Shown here piece by piece: positions 46,551 through 55,825 of a stretch of 64,000 nt of DNA. The DNA is from Nitrospira sp. (GTDB lineage: Bacteria > Nitrospirota > Nitrospiria > Nitrospirales > Nitrospiraceae): assembly GCA_031315995.1 (NCBI GenBank), contig JALDRG010000002.1, positions 372,001 to 436,000 of the forward strand, in the 5' to 3' direction. The notes under the pieces were generated by a model. That model had not been told where the DNA came from. It saw nothing but the letters and a program-made list of their open reading frames with translations, and did not search any database. Position numbers and translations under genes: made by a program. Positions within the stretch are counted from its first letter, which is position 1; the number at the start of each line of letters is the position of its first letter.

Positions 46551-47813
46551 ATGGGCGATCGATTAAAGTTTCTACTGAACCGCATCAAGGAGCGGCTGTG
46601 GATCAGGCCGCTCTTCATGTGCGTACTCTCCGTAGCCGGCGTCTTCCTCGCGATGATGATGGACCGGGCCGATATCGGCCACCTCGTGCTGGACATTACT
46701 ACACAGTCACTCGAAACCCTGCTGAAAATCATCTCCGCCAGCATGCTCGTTATCGCCACGTTCGCCGTGGCATCCATGGTTTCCGCCTATGCGTCGGCCA
46801 GCACCACCGCCACGCCACGTTCATTTGCGCTCATCATTGCCGACGATGTCTCCCAGAACGCGCTCTCGACCTTTATCGGAGCCTTCATCTTCAGTATCGT
46901 CGCGCTGATCGCCTTACAAAATGGCTATTACGATAAATCGGGTCGGTTCGCGCTCTTCACCCTGACGTTGATCACGTTCGCCATTGTGATCGTAACCTTC
47001 GTGGCCTGGGTGGACCGTATCGCACGACTTGGCCGCCTCGGCGCCACAATCGAGAAGGTGGAGGTGGCCGCGGCCGCATCGATGCGACGCCGGCGATCAG
47101 CGCCGACCCTTCGCGGCATGCCTGCTTCAGCGCATCAGGACGGTGGCCAAGCCATTTATGCGGAGTCGATCGGCTATGTCCAGCAGATCGATGTGACCGC
47201 ATTGCAGCGAAAAGCGGAGAAATCTCAATTGCGTATTTCCGTCGCAGTGTTACCCGGCACCTTTCTGGCCCCGAACCGAGCACTTGCCTATGTGGCGGCA
47301 GATTCAGGAGATCTCTCCGAGATCGATCACGGCCAGATTGCAGACGCCTTCCTGATCGGGCATGGAAGGGTTTTCGATGAAGATCCTCGATTCGGTCTGG
47401 TGGTGCTGTCCGAGATCGCCAGCCGAGCCCTGTCCCCCGCCGTCAATGATCCTGGTACCGCCATCGACATCATTGGAAGGTTCGTCAGGCTCTTCGCGCT
47501 CTGGAACGAGCCGGCCGGCAAAGGCGAGGAGCGACCGGTTGACTGTGATCGTGTGTCGATTCCGGAACTCTCGGTGCGGGATATGTTCGACGATGCCTTC
47601 ACATCAATTGCGCGCGACGGAGCCGGTACCATCGAAGTCGTGACGCGGCTGCTGAAAGCCTTTGAATCGCTCGCGTCGATCGGAGATGCCACGATGCGGG
47701 AGGCGGCAACACATCATGCTCGCCTGGCCTTGGCCAGGGCGGAGAAGGCGCTCACGCTGCCTGATGATGTAGTGGTGGTTCGAAAGCTGGCCGCCTTCGC
47801 CAAGACAGGCTAG
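46551..47813 (+). CDS. DUF2254 family membrane protein (420 aa)
   Basis: Four hydrophobic segments lie in the first about 180 residues (PLFMCVLSVAGVFLAMMM, SASMLVIATFAVASMVSA, FIGAFIFSIVALIAL, FALFTLTLITFAIVIVTFVAW). The large cytosolic part then has SIGYVQQIDVTALQ, FLIGHGRVFDEDPRFGLVVLSEIASRAL and SPAVNDPGTAIDII, a DUF2254 hallmark. GAGGAGCGCAAC precedes the ATG; a GTG at 46512 is in frame upstream. The family is of unknown function, predicted integral to the inner membrane. Confidence 0.82.
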   Translation: MGDRLKFLLNRIKERLWIRPLFMCVLSVAGVFLAMMMDRADIGHLVLDITTQSLETLLKIISASMLVIATFAVASMVSAYASASTTATPRSFALIIADDVSQNALSTFIGAFIFSIVALIALQNGYYDKSGRFALFTLTLITFAIVIVTFVAWVDRIARLGRLGATIEKVEVAAAASMRRRRSAPTLRGMPASAHQDGGQAIYAESIGYVQQIDVTALQRKAEKSQLRISVAVLPGTFLAPNRALAYVAADSGDLSEIDHGQIADAFLIGHGRVFDEDPRFGLVVLSEIASRALSPAVNDPGTAIDIIGRFVRLFALWNEPAGKGEERPVDCDRVSIPELSVRDMFDDAFTSIARDGAGTIEVVTRLLKAFESLASIGDATMREAATHHARLALARAEKALTLPDDVVVVRKLAAFAKTG

Positions 47814-47816
47814 TCG

Positions 47817-48128
47817 ATGAGTCATAGGATTGGAATTACCGCGCTATTGCTCAACTCCAATGAACCATCTGGATCGCCGCGGACTCCGTTGATTGGCCCA
47901 GATGTGCTTCGGGCCGAAGCTTGATGGATTGCTTGCTCCAATAGGCACTGTGCCGCGGTCTTGGACAAACTATTCACGAACATATGGGAGCGTCGAATTC
48001 CAAAACGCGAAATGAATGGAATCCATGGCACGGTGTTCTACGAACTCAACGCGAAGAAGGTCTATTACCCCATACGAAGAGATGAAGAGGCCATGAAGCA
48101 AAATCCCAATGGCTCGCGGCTGCAGTAA
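47817..48128 (+). pseudogene. Possible short gene interrupted by an in-frame TGA
   Basis: From ATG 47817 the frame is open for 35 codons, then has TGA at 47922-47924, then continues in the same frame to TAA at 48126-48128, with protein-like sequence (LDKLFTNIWERRIPKREMNG, AKKVYYPIRRDEEAMKQNPN). An ATG at 48012 could start a 38 aa product. No family recognised; low confidence that it is coding. Confidence 0.25.
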
Positions 48129-48566
48129 CATCACTGGCTCCGTCGTGCGGCCCTCCGCGCTGCTCGTGCAGACGCTTCTCCATCCATCAATATCGAGTCG
48201 CTCGACATACATACACCTTCGCGCTGACCCCGCAGGCAACCAGAATTGCGCAAAACGCAGCGAAGGCTGGTTGTTACGGGCGTCCCATTCCTCCCCTGAT
48301 AGGCTCCTGCTGTGCCCGCTGGAAATTCAATTCGCCAATCGGTGGCTACACCAACGAGCTCACTTTTCTCGCAGCTAACCGCTACGCAAGAATCCGCCGT
48401 ATCCCTTTCGATACGACGCGGTATCGCTTCTGATACTGACCTGAAGCCTCTGCACACCGGTCTCCACTTTGCGCTCTGAAAACCAGCTCCCACAGCAGCG
48501 TCACTTTCTCCCCATCCAGGCATCGGTTTTGCTCACCACATGGAGTGAGAACTTGGAATTCACACC
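48129..48566. other. Gene-free stretch, about 440 bp
   Basis: No supported gene. GTATC/GATAC inverted motifs occur at 48400-48440, echoing the palindrome at 41051-41086. Confidence 0.4.
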
Positions 48567-49412
48567 ATGGCACCGATGATCCTCAAAACATGGCTCGCAG
48601 TTGGCTTCCCCGCTGAACTGGTGCTGGGTGGCGGGCATGCCCTGTCTGACGTGAGTGGTCGCGCTGCCGCCGCAAACCAGCTGACCCTCGGGAAAGAGGA
48701 CGCACCCAAGCCGCTGAACCTGCGCTGGTTTGGCTATGGCAAACCAGCCGCAAAGGAATACTGGGATTGGCTCACATGCGTGGGACGCCAAGCCGAGGAG
48801 AAGTTTTTCATCCTGGATTTACTTTTTCCCCTTGTGTATGGAGGAGCGCTTGCGGCCAGCCTGTGGTGGGTCTGGGCAACATTGGGGCGTCCATTCCACG
48901 GAGCATGGATTGCAGTGCCACTTGCGATGATCCTGACGGCCGAGTGGACGGAAAACCTTATTCAATTGGTGCAGCTCCGTCACTACCTCTCCTCACATGA
49001 GAGTCGCATTCAGAACGTATGGATACAGGTATCCAGCGGCGCAACGGTCATCAAACTGTGGTTCACGAGCGGACTCTATCTGAGCCTGGCCGGACTCGTC
49101 GTCAGAATGATTCTTATGTACTCAGATCAGCGCCTCCATACTGTTATTCCTAGGAGGATTCTATGGCGACCATTGAACAGTTTACCGCTCATCTCGCGGT
49201 GCAAGCAGCTGTCCGCAATGCCAAAGCAGCCTGTGCAGGGAAAGAGATTTCTGACATCGTCGATGCGAATGGCCTGCAATATGTGGATCTCGTCATGGAG
49301 GGCGGCGGCGTGCTTGGCATCGCCCTTACCGGCTACACCTACGTGTTGGAACAGGCCGGTATCCGATTCCTGGGTGTCGGCGGGACCTCCGCAGGATCGA
49401 TCAACGCATTGA
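48567..49412 (+). CDS. Membrane protein, C-terminus running into the patatin gene
   Basis: Not recognised. Residues about 50-195 read as a genuine protein, with NLRWFGYGKPAAKEYWDWL, then hydrophobic segments FFILDLLFPLVYGGALAASL, IAVPLAMILTAEW and KLWFTSGLYLSLAGLVVRMI. Beyond residue about 200 it is read in the wrong frame of the patatin gene, and the composition changes (SLPLISRCKQLSAMPK). The natural stop near 49150 has probably been lost to an indel, so the last 80 residues are likely not biological. A 250 bp overlap with the next gene is exceptional. Confidence 0.5.
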   Translation: MAPMILKTWLAVGFPAELVLGGGHALSDVSGRAAAANQLTLGKEDAPKPLNLRWFGYGKPAAKEYWDWLTCVGRQAEEKFFILDLLFPLVYGGALAASLWWVWATLGRPFHGAWIAVPLAMILTAEWTENLIQLVQLRHYLSSHESRIQNVWIQVSSGATVIKLWFTSGLYLSLAGLVVRMILMYSDQRLHTVIPRRILWRPLNSLPLISRCKQLSAMPKQPVQGKRFLTSSMRMACNMWISSWRAAACLASPLPATPTCWNRPVSDSWVSAGPPQDRSTH

Positions 49413-50473
49413 TGATCGCCGCCTTAGGTCCCCCGGAGGAAGCGAAGAGCGAGAAGCTCCTACGCGTGCTAGCCGAGATGCCGATGGCGACGTTCATCGA
49501 CGGCGATCAGGATGCCCGCGACTTTTCTCGCGCCGCCCTAGGAAAGGTCGGCATGGCGAAACTCCTCTGGAAAGCCCTGCAAGTCGTGGACAACCTCACC
49601 GATGACTTGGGATTGAACCCGGGCGAGAAGTTTTTTGAGTGGCTGACGGATCAACTGAGACGGGCCGGCGTCAGGACGAACGCCGACCTCCTAAACCGGC
49701 TCCGAACCGTCCCGCATGGTCTGCGGCTCCGTGAGAGCCGTACGGATGCAGAAATTAAAGGCGACGATGCCTTCGGTAGACTCATCATGGTCGCGGCCGA
49801 CATTACGACCGAAACTAAAGTCGAATTCCCCCGCATGGCCGAGCTCTATTGGGCCGACCCGGATAGAGTGAATCCCGCCAGTTTCGCCCGCGCCTCGATG
49901 TCCATTCCCTTCTTCTTTCATCCGTTCCGAGTCAGCGGCTGCCCGCAGGACAGAGCCAAGTGGAAAGATCTCGCCGACTACGACGGTCAGCCTCCCGACA
50001 ACGTCATGTTCATGGACGGCGGCATCATGTCGAACTTTCCCATCAACCTCTTTCACCAACCCTACCGCGTGCCGACCTCACCGACCTTCGGTGCGAAGAT
50101 GGGCATCGATCGCCAGAAACCCGCCACCGTCACCAAACCGTCGCAATTGCTCGGCGCGGTCTTCGACGCGGCTCGACACACCCTCGACTTCGATTTCATC
50201 TCACGGAATCCAGATTACAAACACTTGGTAGCTATGATCGACACCGACGATCACAACTGGCTCGATTTCTCGATGACGGACCCGGCCAAGATCGATCTCT
50301 TCGCACGGGGCGCACAGGCAGCCGCCGAATTCCTGTGCCAGTTTAATTGGGAGAAGTACAAGAACATCCGCAAGGGCATCGCCGAGGCGTTTCTGGCGAG
50401 TTATAATCACAACGGCGCACCGGCGACAGTGCTCGGGAACTGGCAGAATGCCGAAGCCATGTCCTCCAGCTAG
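49163..50473 (+). CDS. Patatin-like phospholipase (436 aa)
   Basis: Start fixed by AGGAGG (49152-49157), five bases before the ATG. The oxyanion box is EGGGVLGIAL (about residues 46-55), the nucleophile Ser is in GGTSAGSINALM (about 75), and the catalytic Asp is in FMDGGIMSNFPINLF (about 283). These three give a complete patatin Ser-Asp dyad. No signal peptide; a cytosolic or secreted lipase. The region around (GVGGTSAG, DGG, then FDFISRNPDYK) matches general bacterial patatins. Substrate unknown. Confidence 0.9.
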   Translation: MATIEQFTAHLAVQAAVRNAKAACAGKEISDIVDANGLQYVDLVMEGGGVLGIALTGYTYVLEQAGIRFLGVGGTSAGSINALMIAALGPPEEAKSEKLLRVLAEMPMATFIDGDQDARDFSRAALGKVGMAKLLWKALQVVDNLTDDLGLNPGEKFFEWLTDQLRRAGVRTNADLLNRLRTVPHGLRLRESRTDAEIKGDDAFGRLIMVAADITTETKVEFPRMAELYWADPDRVNPASFARASMSIPFFFHPFRVSGCPQDRAKWKDLADYDGQPPDNVMFMDGGIMSNFPINLFHQPYRVPTSPTFGAKMGIDRQKPATVTKPSQLLGAVFDAARHTLDFDFISRNPDYKHLVAMIDTDDHNWLDFSMTDPAKIDLFARGAQAAAEFLCQFNWEKYKNIRKGIAEAFLASYNHNGAPATVLGNWQNAEAMSSS

Positions 50474-50974
50474 CCTGGAACCGGGAAACAAGAAGACCTG
50501 GCCGGGCTGGATGAATAGTATTGCTCATCCACCATGCAACCATGACCATCCTGCAAGGGAGAGCCGACGGGTGCGACTGCCCGCTGCCGTCCACCGCTGT
50601 TCGATCCTGATGTTGGTTTCTTGGCTCACATCACCTTTGCCGGATGAGCAGGCCGACTCGACCGCTGGACTTATGAACTCCCGGGACGCACGTCGCCCGC
50701 AGCCGAGCACCAGCCCTCGATATATTCTCGCTCACCACAGGCTACCCACTTCATCGTGACTTGACATGCACCCTCCAGATGAGGACTCCAGTGAAGAGGG
50801 TCACTCCAGTGGCGCGCAAAGAGGGACGGGAATAGCTACCGTGCTCCTCACCATGAGACCGTGACGGTGCCAGGAACGTTATGGGCGTCGAGACTCAAGG
50901 TCTCGACGCCCTAGTCACTAGTACAAGCCTGTGCTTTGATGAGCTGCCAAACCCTGTCGCTCGCGACCGCGCCA
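50474..50974. other. Gene-free stretch, 500 bp
   Basis: No supported gene; contains the convergent hairpin at 50883-50911. Weak frames are antisense to nothing and lack ribosome binding sites. Confidence 0.45.
50883..50911. terminator. 12 bp perfect hairpin between convergent genes
   Basis: GGGCGTCGAGAC (50883-50894) and GTCTCGACGCCC (50900-50911) pair perfectly with a five-base loop. It lies between the patatin gene and the minus-strand lipoprotein gene. No T-tract. Confidence 0.6.
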
Positions 50975-51382
50975 TCACCTCGTCATCCCCTGGAACTGCC
51001 CGTCGGGCGTATAACAGATGCAGGGAACTCCGACATAGCCGGGTTGCATTAGCCGGCATGACACGACCGGAGTGGCACAGATTGCGGACTGTCCCTGGAC
51101 CACGCGGTGCGGTGACACGTGATCTGAATTCAGCCCGGGGGTCGGCGACGGTTGACTCCCAACCTGGCGTTTTGCGAGTTCGATTTCCAGAGATTTCGAC
51201 ATGGTCTTGAGCGCTTCTTCTGAGATCTTATAACTGATGCAGAGTGTATTGATCTCGTCGATCCCAAACCCCTTTTCTTTCATCGCCATCATTTCCTGAC
51301 TGCTGCAGCTGTGGTGCGCGACGCAAGAAGTGAAGAGAGCCAGGATGCCGACGAAGCCAAGAATTGTCAGTATCTGTTTCAT
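50975..51382 (-). CDS. Small lipoprotein (135 aa), unknown
   Basis: GAGGAGG lies before the ATG. A signal peptide (TILGFVGILALFTSC) ends in a lipobox with Cys about residue 20. The mature part has EMMAMKEKGFGIDEINTLC and YKISEEALKTMSKSLEIEL, a helical pair, then a Cys-rich tail (ICATPVVSCRLMQPG, VPCICYTPDG). Role unknown; stand-alone gene. Confidence 0.65.
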   Translation of the reverse strand: MKQILTILGFVGILALFTSCVAHHSCSSQEMMAMKEKGFGIDEINTLCISYKISEEALKTMSKSLEIELAKRQVGSQPSPTPGLNSDHVSPHRVVQGQSAICATPVVSCRLMQPGYVGVPCICYTPDGQFQGMTR

Positions 51383-52370
51383 GGCTAATCCTCCTCTTCC
51401 AAAGTCCTTTCATCCTTCAGTTCCGCCGTACCTTGCCTGCAACCGGCAGATGCATCACGATCACCCTCACAGTTGAAGGCCTGTCTCATTCCCATTCCCA
51501 TTCCGATTCCCAGGTGATACGACCCAATGTCATATACGTACTGAGCAAACACCGGACCAGAGCATCGTTTGGAAGTATTCCGTTCAACCTATTGAAGCAT
51601 CTAACAATGCCTCGACCGCAGCCAGGCTGCCGTATCCAATTCGATATACCAGCGAATCTCGGGTTCGACCTCGACCACCGCGACAGATCTCACCAAACCA
51701 CTGGGCATGAGGATTCAACTCGGACAGGATGTCGGCGGGATTCGGCTGCGCAGATCGCCGCAATCGGGACAGTAATCAGATCATCGTCGAACCAATGGCA
51801 AGGGTCAGAGCGGAAGCGAGCAGGGATCATACCGGTGGTACGAAACGCATTTGTTCGGGATACGGTGCCTGCGGCGCCTGGACGCATGGGATATCGTCCC
51901 CATGCCCCTTTGCCCTTCCCAACTAACGTCCCACGAACTTCAAGCCCAGAACGAATATACAAGGCTACATCTGGATATCTTTGATCAGGGCACCGGCGAT
52001 TACAAAGGTTCGTCCGACACGATCATCGAGCGCGCTCGTTATGATCCATACACGGCCCTCTTCTACCTGGCCTGGATCGAAACGGGCTTGACGGCGCGAC
52101 CTTAAGAAGGCCTCCCAAAGACGACGCCCTGGCTGTTCACGCCTATCCAGCGCCCACTGTTTGGACCTGCAAACCTTACGCGTTACCCGGCGAGATGTAT
52201 CTGTTTCGATAACTGTGTGGCGTGCCCGAATACACTGATTCTGTGCCAGATTGCGTCGCGCACCATCCGTCCATTCGTATTTACCCAACACCCGTGCAGA
52301 TATCAGCTTTTGCCGTTCGCGGCACAGGCCTTGCTGTTTCCAATGCATACAACTTGAATAAGAAACCACC
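51383..52370. other. Gene-poor stretch, about 990 bp
   Basis: The 206-codon frame at 51364-51984 has a composition (many His, Arg, Ser) that I judge non-coding. Contains the relic at 51962-52105. 52106-52370 shows nothing recognisable. Confidence 0.45.
51962..52105 (+). pseudogene. Gene fragment, HLDxFD relic A
   Basis: Frame ending at the TAA 52103-52105 reads HLDIFDQGTGDYKGSS followed by TIIERARYDPYTALFYLAWI. The first 16 residues share 10 identities with a second fragment at 54005-54052. Upstream codons lack protein character, so the 5' end is lost. Family unknown. Confidence 0.4.
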
Positions 52371-53048
52371 ATGGCTCATCCCGCCACCTTTCAATTCAAT
52401 CTGCCGCAACGAGGGCGCCCGTCCGATGTGATGTTCAACGAGGTATGGTATCCCGGCATTCAAGCCTATTGGGAGAACAGCACGTCGAGCCGTATCTTCG
52501 ACGCGATTTTGGGCATCAAGGCCCTGGTCATTCATGCGACGGCGGGCTCGAGCTCGGCTGGGGCCATCTCCGTGATGCGGGACGGCAAGGCGTCTTTTCA
52601 CTGGCTGCTGCCGGATGAAGATGAGCCGCAGCATGGGCAGTTGGTGTGGGCTTGCGCGCCGGAAGCTAGAGCTGCCTGGCATGTCAGGAATGCCTGCTCT
52701 CACCCGAACGTCAACGGCGGCGCCGACAAGGTCAATCACTGGTCGCTCGGGATCGAGGTGGTCAATAGTCAGTCGGACCGCGACGCCTTTTCCGACTGGC
52801 AGATCCGAGCGACCGCGCAGATCGTGCGTTATTGCTGGGCCAAATATCCCAACCTGAAACATGTGGTGTCCCACGCGAAGCTCGACCCGACGAGACGGAG
52901 CGATCCTGGCACAGTCTTTCCTTGGGCGCGCCTCAAGCGGTTAGTGCTCGCGCCGGATGCCGAAGATGGAGTTCCGGTCGTCGCAGCAGAAGCGCCACCG
53001 GCCTCGGCGATCAAGGGAACCAACCAACAGGGTTGTTGTCAGAGCTGA
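52371..53048 (+). CDS. N-acetylmuramoyl-L-alanine amidase (Amidase_2), 225 aa
   Basis: Zinc amidase that cuts the bond between MurNAc and the stem peptide. ALVIHATAGSSSAGA carries the first zinc His, VNHWSLGIEVVN the second-sphere region, and VVSHAKLDPTRRSDPGTVFP the second His and the Asp/Cys-type third ligand with the catalytic residues. No signal peptide or membrane segment is evident, so it may act after lysis, on imported peptidoglycan, or as a phage/defence-type lysozyme. It stands apart from other cell-wall genes. Confidence 0.85.
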   Translation: MAHPATFQFNLPQRGRPSDVMFNEVWYPGIQAYWENSTSSRIFDAILGIKALVIHATAGSSSAGAISVMRDGKASFHWLLPDEDEPQHGQLVWACAPEARAAWHVRNACSHPNVNGGADKVNHWSLGIEVVNSQSDRDAFSDWQIRATAQIVRYCWAKYPNLKHVVSHAKLDPTRRSDPGTVFPWARLKRLVLAPDAEDGVPVVAAEAPPASAIKGTNQQGCCQS

Positions 53049-53225
53049 TCCAAAAAATTCTCAGGGAGTGGGTCTTTTGCGTCGATGGCTGCCTGCTGAA
53101 CACATTCCTGTCGGTCAGTCTTTTTTCTCAGACTTTTTCCTACCGCCCATATCCCCACATCCATGCTGGGTTGATCTGGCGCATTTCATGCCGTAAGAAT
53201 CATGCATTCATATCCGGAGGACTCC

Positions 53226-53966
53226 ATGCATTATCGCTCTTTCCCTCTCCCCTTCTATCTCACGAGTTGGCTAGGGACCGTCTTGCTGTTTTTCGGACCT
53301 CAGCTCGCCTCCGCCGACCAAATGAAAGCCGTCGTTCCTGTCCCTCAGAACGAGTCGTGGTGGACTGAACGACATGAGCGCGTCGTCGCCCGCGTCCGCG
53401 AAGGCTCGGTTGATCTCCTGTTCATCGGCGACTCCATTACGCAGGGGTGGGAGGAGGATGGGCGCCGGGTGTGGAACAGCTATTATGAGCCGCGACGGGC
53501 GGTGAACCTGGGATTCAACAGCGATCGCACGGAAACCGTCTTGTGGCGGCTTCAGCATGGGGAACTCGACGGCATTGCCCCCAAACTGGCGATCTTGATG
53601 ATCGGCACCAACAACACGTCGATGCGGGAAGATCCCCCGGAAAACACCGCCGCGGGGGTCCACTCAATCCTGACCACCTTGCGCACTCGCCTCCCGCAGA
53701 CAAAAATCTTGTTGCTGGCCGTGTTTCCACGAGGCGCGTCGGCCGACGACCCGCTTCGCCGCGTGAACAGCGCCGTCAACGATCGGCTTCGTGTCTTCGC
53801 CGACCAACGCCAGGTGCATTTCCTCGACCTCAGCCGGCATTTCCTCGACGAGGCAGGAAGAATCTCCGAGGATGTCATGCCAGACGCCCTGCACCCCAGC
53901 GAACGGGGCTACCGCCTATGGGCCGAGGGCATGGAAGACCTAGTCAGCACACTGATGGGCGAATGA
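53226..53966 (+). CDS. Exported SGNH/GDSL hydrolase (246 aa)
   Basis: GGAGG (53216-53220) fixes the start. A signal peptide (LTSWLGTVLLFFGPQLASA) precedes an SGNH domain: block I LLFIGDSITQGW (catalytic Ser), block II VNLGFNSDRTE (Gly), block III ILMIGTNNTS (Asn) and block V DALHPSERGYRLW (Asp, His). All four blocks are intact. It resembles the acetylhydrolase (PAF-AH-beta-like) branch, so an esterase of surface polysaccharide or lipid acetyl groups is plausible. Confidence 0.88.
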   Translation: MHYRSFPLPFYLTSWLGTVLLFFGPQLASADQMKAVVPVPQNESWWTERHERVVARVREGSVDLLFIGDSITQGWEEDGRRVWNSYYEPRRAVNLGFNSDRTETVLWRLQHGELDGIAPKLAILMIGTNNTSMREDPPENTAAGVHSILTTLRTRLPQTKILLLAVFPRGASADDPLRRVNSAVNDRLRVFADQRQVHFLDLSRHFLDEAGRISEDVMPDALHPSERGYRLWAEGMEDLVSTLMGE

Positions 53967-54001
53967 GAACCAGCCGATGTAAATCCAGTGACTAGGCCAG
54001 A

Positions 54002-54094
54002 GGTCACCTCGATGTCTTCGATCATTTCACCGGCGAGTACAACGAATCGTCCCCACCATCACTACACAACCCTGCCGTACCTCACCGGGACTAA
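54002..54094 (+). pseudogene. Gene fragment, HLDxFD relic B
   Basis: The frame GHLDVFDHFTGEYNESS ends at TAA 54092-54094 after 30 codons; a stop lies just upstream at 53993-53995. It is related to relic A (51962-52105). The two relics bracket the amidase and SGNH genes. Confidence 0.35.
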
Positions 54095-54133
54095 CATAGC
54101 CTGACGGCGCTCTAACGGGACCGGCGAACCATG

Positions 54134-54158
54134 TCTCGCTCTGGCTCCCAGAGCGAGA
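54134..54158. repeat. 11 bp perfect hairpin
   Basis: TCTCGCTCTGG (54134-54144) and CCAGAGCGAGA (54148-54158) with a three-base loop, 168 bases after the SGNH gene stop and 210 before the next gene. May be the terminator of the former. The rest of 53967-54368 has no supported gene apart from the relic. Confidence 0.45.
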
Positions 54159-54368
54159 GTGCGCTTCTCGCATCGCGGGCCGGCATATCCCCTCGACCTT
54201 CCTCTGCAAAACTTTACCCTTTGCTTGGCAAGTCGGACCTCTTCCTCAATACTAAGTCACATCAGCGGTCTTTACCGGTCATGTGCGATCTTTTTCTCGT
54301 TCCCCGCCACCCGGCGTCGGGAGATTGTCCGAGGTTCAAGGCGAATCAGCTACGATTGGAGTCCGTGC

Positions 54369-55607
54369 ATGAAGCACCGTCTAAGCGCGCCGCTGATCGG
54401 ATTGGCCCTGACCCTGGTCGGATTGCTGGCCCTTGAAGGGTTATCGCGAGCGCTGCTCACAGCACAAGCCGACCTGGCATCGGTGCAGCCTGATTGGTAT
54501 CAGTACACTCCGGACTTGGGATGGGAACGCCGCCCGCACTTCAAGGGGTTGGTCGCGGGAGAGGTTCAACGGTACGAGCCCGCTCGATACCTGCGCGAAT
54601 TCGACGCGCAGGGCTTCTTCGCGGTCGATACGACCCAGATCCACGATACGACCCATAAACGTATCCTCGCGATCGGCGACTCCAACACCTTCGGCTGGGG
54701 TGTACCGACTCGCAATGCCTTTCCGGAAGTTCTGGATGATCTTCGCCCGGACGCCGACGTCATTAACCTGGGCGTAAGCGGGTACACGTCCTTTCAAGGG
54801 TATACGGCGCTACGCAAACATTTCGACGAAGTACGCCCGGATGTCGTGATTGCCTCATTCAGTTTCAACGATCGGAGGGTCGTGCCGTCGGAAGCGGCCA
54901 CCGACAGTCACGACAAATTTGAGCGGGAAGCGTTGCTGCATCGACTGGACTTCAGAGAAAAGATTTATCTGTACCGGGGGCTGCAACGCGTACTGATCAA
55001 GCTCCACCTCATGAAAAGCGCCGGAGACGGCAACCTGACCGTCGACGCGAGGACGGCACCGACCCGAGTCTCACCTGAACAATACCGGGCGAACCTGGAG
55101 CGCATCGCACGGTTCTGTCAGGAGCGGCAGGTGCCGTTGGTCTTCATAGCCTTTCAAGACAATCCAGCCCACTCTGAACATCTGCGGGCGGGCATCGCCC
55201 ATCTGAAGGCCGGACGGCATGAACAGGCCGAAGCGGAGCTGCGGATCGCAATGAACATGGACAACTGGTTCTCGGATCTCGCCAGGAAATATCTTGCCGT
55301 GGTCTTGGAACAACGAGGAGCGACGGAGGAGGCGACACACACTGCGAGACTGACCCTGCCGGCCTGGAAACTGACCCACGGGGGAAGACCGCTCCGTCTC
55401 GATAGCGAATACAACGACATCGTCAGAGCCGTCGCTCGCCAGTATGACGCCGTCGTCGTCGAGGCCGGTCAGATTCTCGCGCAAGACGCCAGTCTGTATC
55501 TCGACCTCGCTCATCCGGATGAACGTGGTCATCGCATCGTTGCGACGCTGGTGAACGGTGTGCTCGACCGTCTGCTGCACCCTCCACAGGTGGCGGCCCA
55601 TCCCTGA
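54369..55607 (+). CDS. SGNH/GDSL-hydrolase-like protein with TPR-like insert (412 aa)
   Basis: GGAG precedes the ATG by seven bases. An N-terminal hydrophobic anchor (APLIGLALTLVGLLALEGLSRALL) suggests a membrane-tethered periplasmic protein. The SGNH domain has LAIGDSNTFGWGV (Ser), INLGVSGYTSFQG (Gly), IASFSFNDRR (Asn) and a late LDLAHPDERGHRIV (Asp/His). Between them sits a helical insert, HLKAGRHEQAEAELRIAMNM and YLAVVLEQRGATEEATHTAR, resembling one or two TPR units. This architecture is common in exopolysaccharide O-acetyl-modifying systems. The frame is open to 54159. Confidence 0.8.
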   Translation: MKHRLSAPLIGLALTLVGLLALEGLSRALLTAQADLASVQPDWYQYTPDLGWERRPHFKGLVAGEVQRYEPARYLREFDAQGFFAVDTTQIHDTTHKRILAIGDSNTFGWGVPTRNAFPEVLDDLRPDADVINLGVSGYTSFQGYTALRKHFDEVRPDVVIASFSFNDRRVVPSEAATDSHDKFEREALLHRLDFREKIYLYRGLQRVLIKLHLMKSAGDGNLTVDARTAPTRVSPEQYRANLERIARFCQERQVPLVFIAFQDNPAHSEHLRAGIAHLKAGRHEQAEAELRIAMNMDNWFSDLARKYLAVVLEQRGATEEATHTARLTLPAWKLTHGGRPLRLDSEYNDIVRAVARQYDAVVVEAGQILAQDASLYLDLAHPDERGHRIVATLVNGVLDRLLHPPQVAAHP

Positions 55608-55825
55608 GCCGGCGAAAAGATCGACGACCATGTCCGCGTCCCTCCAGTCCGATCTCCCTTCGCGCGCCCTCACCCTGTCCGGGCCTTGGAGACAGCGCAT
55701 TCTGGCGCGGAAGCCGCCGGCAGATGAATATTTTCGCTTGAAGACAGCGTCGCGCAACATGCACACTGATCAGGCGCCCAAGGGACATTCATCGAATCAC
55801 GCACCGGTGGAATGGACGGTTTCAG

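Noticed and set aside
46192-46566. Several overlapping frames in the 45.8-46.5 kb gap
   Set aside because: Mutually overlapping on both strands with no supporting features.
51364-51984. 206-codon plus-strand frame
   Set aside because: Starts inside the lipoprotein gene promoter, biased composition with HSHSHSD-like runs, and no homologue-like motifs.
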